Shown piece by piece: positions 38,141 through 39,441 of a DNA stretch of 39,441 bases (positions are counted from its first letter, which is position 1; every line of letters starts with the position of its first letter). This DNA comes from DATACN01 sp038215095 (GTDB taxonomy: Bacteria; Actinomycetota; Thermoleophilia; Solirubrobacterales; Thermoleophilaceae). The notes beneath the pieces were generated by a model that ran no database searches, had not been told where the DNA came from, and saw nothing but the letters and a program-made list of their open reading frames with translations. The DNA is taken from assembly GCA_038215095.1 (NCBI GenBank), contig JBBQRG010000020.1, positions 1-39,441 on the forward strand, written 5' to 3'. Made by a program: the position numbers and the translations under genes.

Positions 38141-39409
38141 GTGGCCACCAAGGACCGCACGAGGGTAAGGAAGCCTGAGGAAACCGGGGTCGAGCAGCAC
38201 AAGCACTCGCTGCCCGACAAGGAGACCTGCGAGCTGATCCTTCGCAAGATGCTGCTGATCCGGCGCTTCGAGGAGCGCGCGGGCGAGATGTACGCGAAGG
38301 CGAAGGTCGGCGGCTTCCTGCATCTGTGCATTGGCGAGGAGGCCACGATCGTCGGCGCCACCCAGGCGCTGCGCGAGACCGACTACCTGATGAGCACCTA
38401 CCGCGAGCACGGCCAGGCGCTCGCACGCGGCACCGAGCCCGAGCGCGTGATGGCCGAGCTGTTCGGCAAGAAGGACGGCGTGTCGGGCGGCCGCGGCGGC
38501 TCGATGCACCTGTTCGACTGGGAGCGGCGCTTCCTCGGCGGCTACGGGATCGTGGGCGGCTCGCTGCCGCTGTCGGCAGGCGTCGCGCTGGCCTGCGACT
38601 ACATGGAGACGGAGGACATCATCCTGTCGATGACCGGCGACGGCGCCACGAACCAGGGCACCTTCGGCGAGACGATGAACATCAACGCGCTCTGGAAACT
38701 GCCGATGGTGCTGCTGATCGTGAACAACCAGTTCGGCATGGGCACCGCGCTCGAGCGCCACTCCGCTGTCACCGACCTGTCGAAGAAGGCCGAGGGCTTC
38801 GGCGTGCCCGGCATGCGCTGCGACGGCATGGACGTGCTCGATGTTCACAAGGTCGTGTCGGAGGCCATCGAGAAGGCGCGCAAGGAGCGCCAGCCGCAGC
38901 TCGTGGAGGCGGTCACCTACCGCTACCGCGGCCACTCGATGGCGGACCCGGAGGAGTACCGCGAGAAGGAGGAGGTCGAGGAATGGCGCACGCGCGACCC
39001 GATCGAGACCCTCACCAAGCGCCTCACCGCCGACAGCGTGTTCTCCGAGGACGACATCAAGAAGATGGACGAGGAGGCGATCGCGAAGATCGACGAGGCC
39101 GTGCAGTTCGCGGACCAGTCCGACTTCCCCGACCTCGACTCGCTCTACGACGACATCTATGTGCTGGAGGGCGACCGCGCCCCGGCCTGGTGGTCGGTGG
39201 ACGAGCGCTCCCCCGAGGTGCACCGCGGCGAGGACGAGCGCGAGGCCGGCGAGCTGCCCCACAAGCTCGCCGAGCACGGCGCGGCCTACGCGTCGGTCGG
39301 CGACAAGAAGGCGAAGAAGCGCCGCGACGAGGAGGACGGCGGCAAGGAGGCCTCCGGCGAGGGCGAGCAGTCGGGAGACGAGCCCGAAGAGGAAGGCGGC
39401 GCCGACTAG
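38141..39409 (+). CDS. pdhA: Pyruvate dehydrogenase E1 component, alpha subunit
   Basis: This 422-residue protein carries the thiamine-diphosphate motif MTGDGATNQGTFGETMN, GGRGGSMHLFD, and YRYRGHSMADPEEYR with the phosphorylation-loop-type sequence. E1 decarboxylates pyruvate and transfers the acetyl group to lipoyl-E2. The last 60 residues or so are an unusual Lys/Glu/Gly-rich tail (DKKAKKRRDEEDGG, GEQSGDEPEEEGG), absent from most E1 alpha subunits. GTG 38141 is the start. The stop shares one base with the pdhB start. Confidence 0.92.
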   Translation: MATKDRTRVRKPEETGVEQHKHSLPDKETCELILRKMLLIRRFEERAGEMYAKAKVGGFLHLCIGEEATIVGATQALRETDYLMSTYREHGQALARGTEPERVMAELFGKKDGVSGGRGGSMHLFDWERRFLGGYGIVGGSLPLSAGVALACDYMETEDIILSMTGDGATNQGTFGETMNINALWKLPMVLLIVNNQFGMGTALERHSAVTDLSKKAEGFGVPGMRCDGMDVLDVHKVVSEAIEKARKERQPQLVEAVTYRYRGHSMADPEEYREKEEVEEWRTRDPIETLTKRLTADSVFSEDDIKKMDEEAIAKIDEAVQFADQSDFPDLDSLYDDIYVLEGDRAPAWWSVDERSPEVHRGEDEREAGELPHKLAEHGAAYASVGDKKAKKRRDEEDGGKEASGEGEQSGDEPEEEGGAD

Positions 39410-39441
39410 TGCCGACGATGCGCTACCGCGAGGCGCTCAAC
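39409..39441 (+). CDS. pdhB: Pyruvate dehydrogenase E1 beta subunit, first codons only
   Basis: The last 33 bases read VPTMRYREALN, the characteristic start of E1 beta subunits, from GTG 39409, which overlaps the pdhA stop as TAGTG. The remainder lies beyond the window. Confidence 0.8.
   Translation, partial: MPTMRYREALN

Overview
The window is a high-GC bacterial chromosome segment carrying about 40 genes. Several traits point to an actinobacterium, most likely of class Thermoleophilia (Solirubrobacterales-like): a bacterial inositol-1-phosphate synthase next to a CDP-alcohol phosphotransferase, a DUF6458-type membrane protein, small two-domain laccase chemistry, secreted proteins with the 'TYANVVATLALFVALGGSSYAA' type N-terminus, many GTG/TTG starts and apparently leaderless mRNAs. 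This is an inference from gene content; there is no rRNA in the window to confirm it.

Left part (1-8.3 kb): the start of dnaK diverges from an FKBP-type lipoprotein. An nth-EamA transporter-glycosyltransferase operon (ATGA overlaps) runs on the minus strand, facing a large GT-C-like membrane protein. Then follows a probable inositol-phospholipid unit: an Aur1-like PAP2 protein, a CDP-alcohol phosphotransferase and ino1. The ino1 leader contains two mutually exclusive hairpins.

Middle (8.3-27.1 kb): a 500-base structured gap; a fused glycosyltransferase-PHP protein followed by a uracil-DNA-glycosylase-like Fe-S protein, a Usp-like protein and a zinc-ribbon peptide; a RumA-type methyltransferase; an M3-like metallopeptidase; a Ser/Lys-repeat protein; an EEP hydrolase head to head with argF; a lipoprotein cupredoxin; and an LPFTG surface protein. 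A TPP-riboswitch-led thiO-thiS-thiG-SnoaL operon lies on the minus strand. A DUF6458 protein, two tandem secreted clan-A glycosidases, thiE and lpdA follow.

Right part (27.1-39.4 kb): a copper cluster (cupredoxin, two-domain laccase, cupredoxin), a PKD-domain protein, a frame-disrupted ECF sigma factor with its membrane partner, and then a decayed copy of part of lpdA. Beyond it is a visibly lower-GC islet with small unfamiliar genes (one dodecin-like) and an orphan beta-rich protein. Large secreted beta-domain and repeat surface proteins come next, then a DsbA-fold isomerase, pdhA and the first codons of pdhB. lpdA and pdhAB encode parts of the same complex but are split by about 11 kb of accessory genes. 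The lpdA remnant suggests that this separation arose by recombination through lpdA.

No rRNA, tRNA, CRISPR array, insertion sequence or phage gene was recognised.
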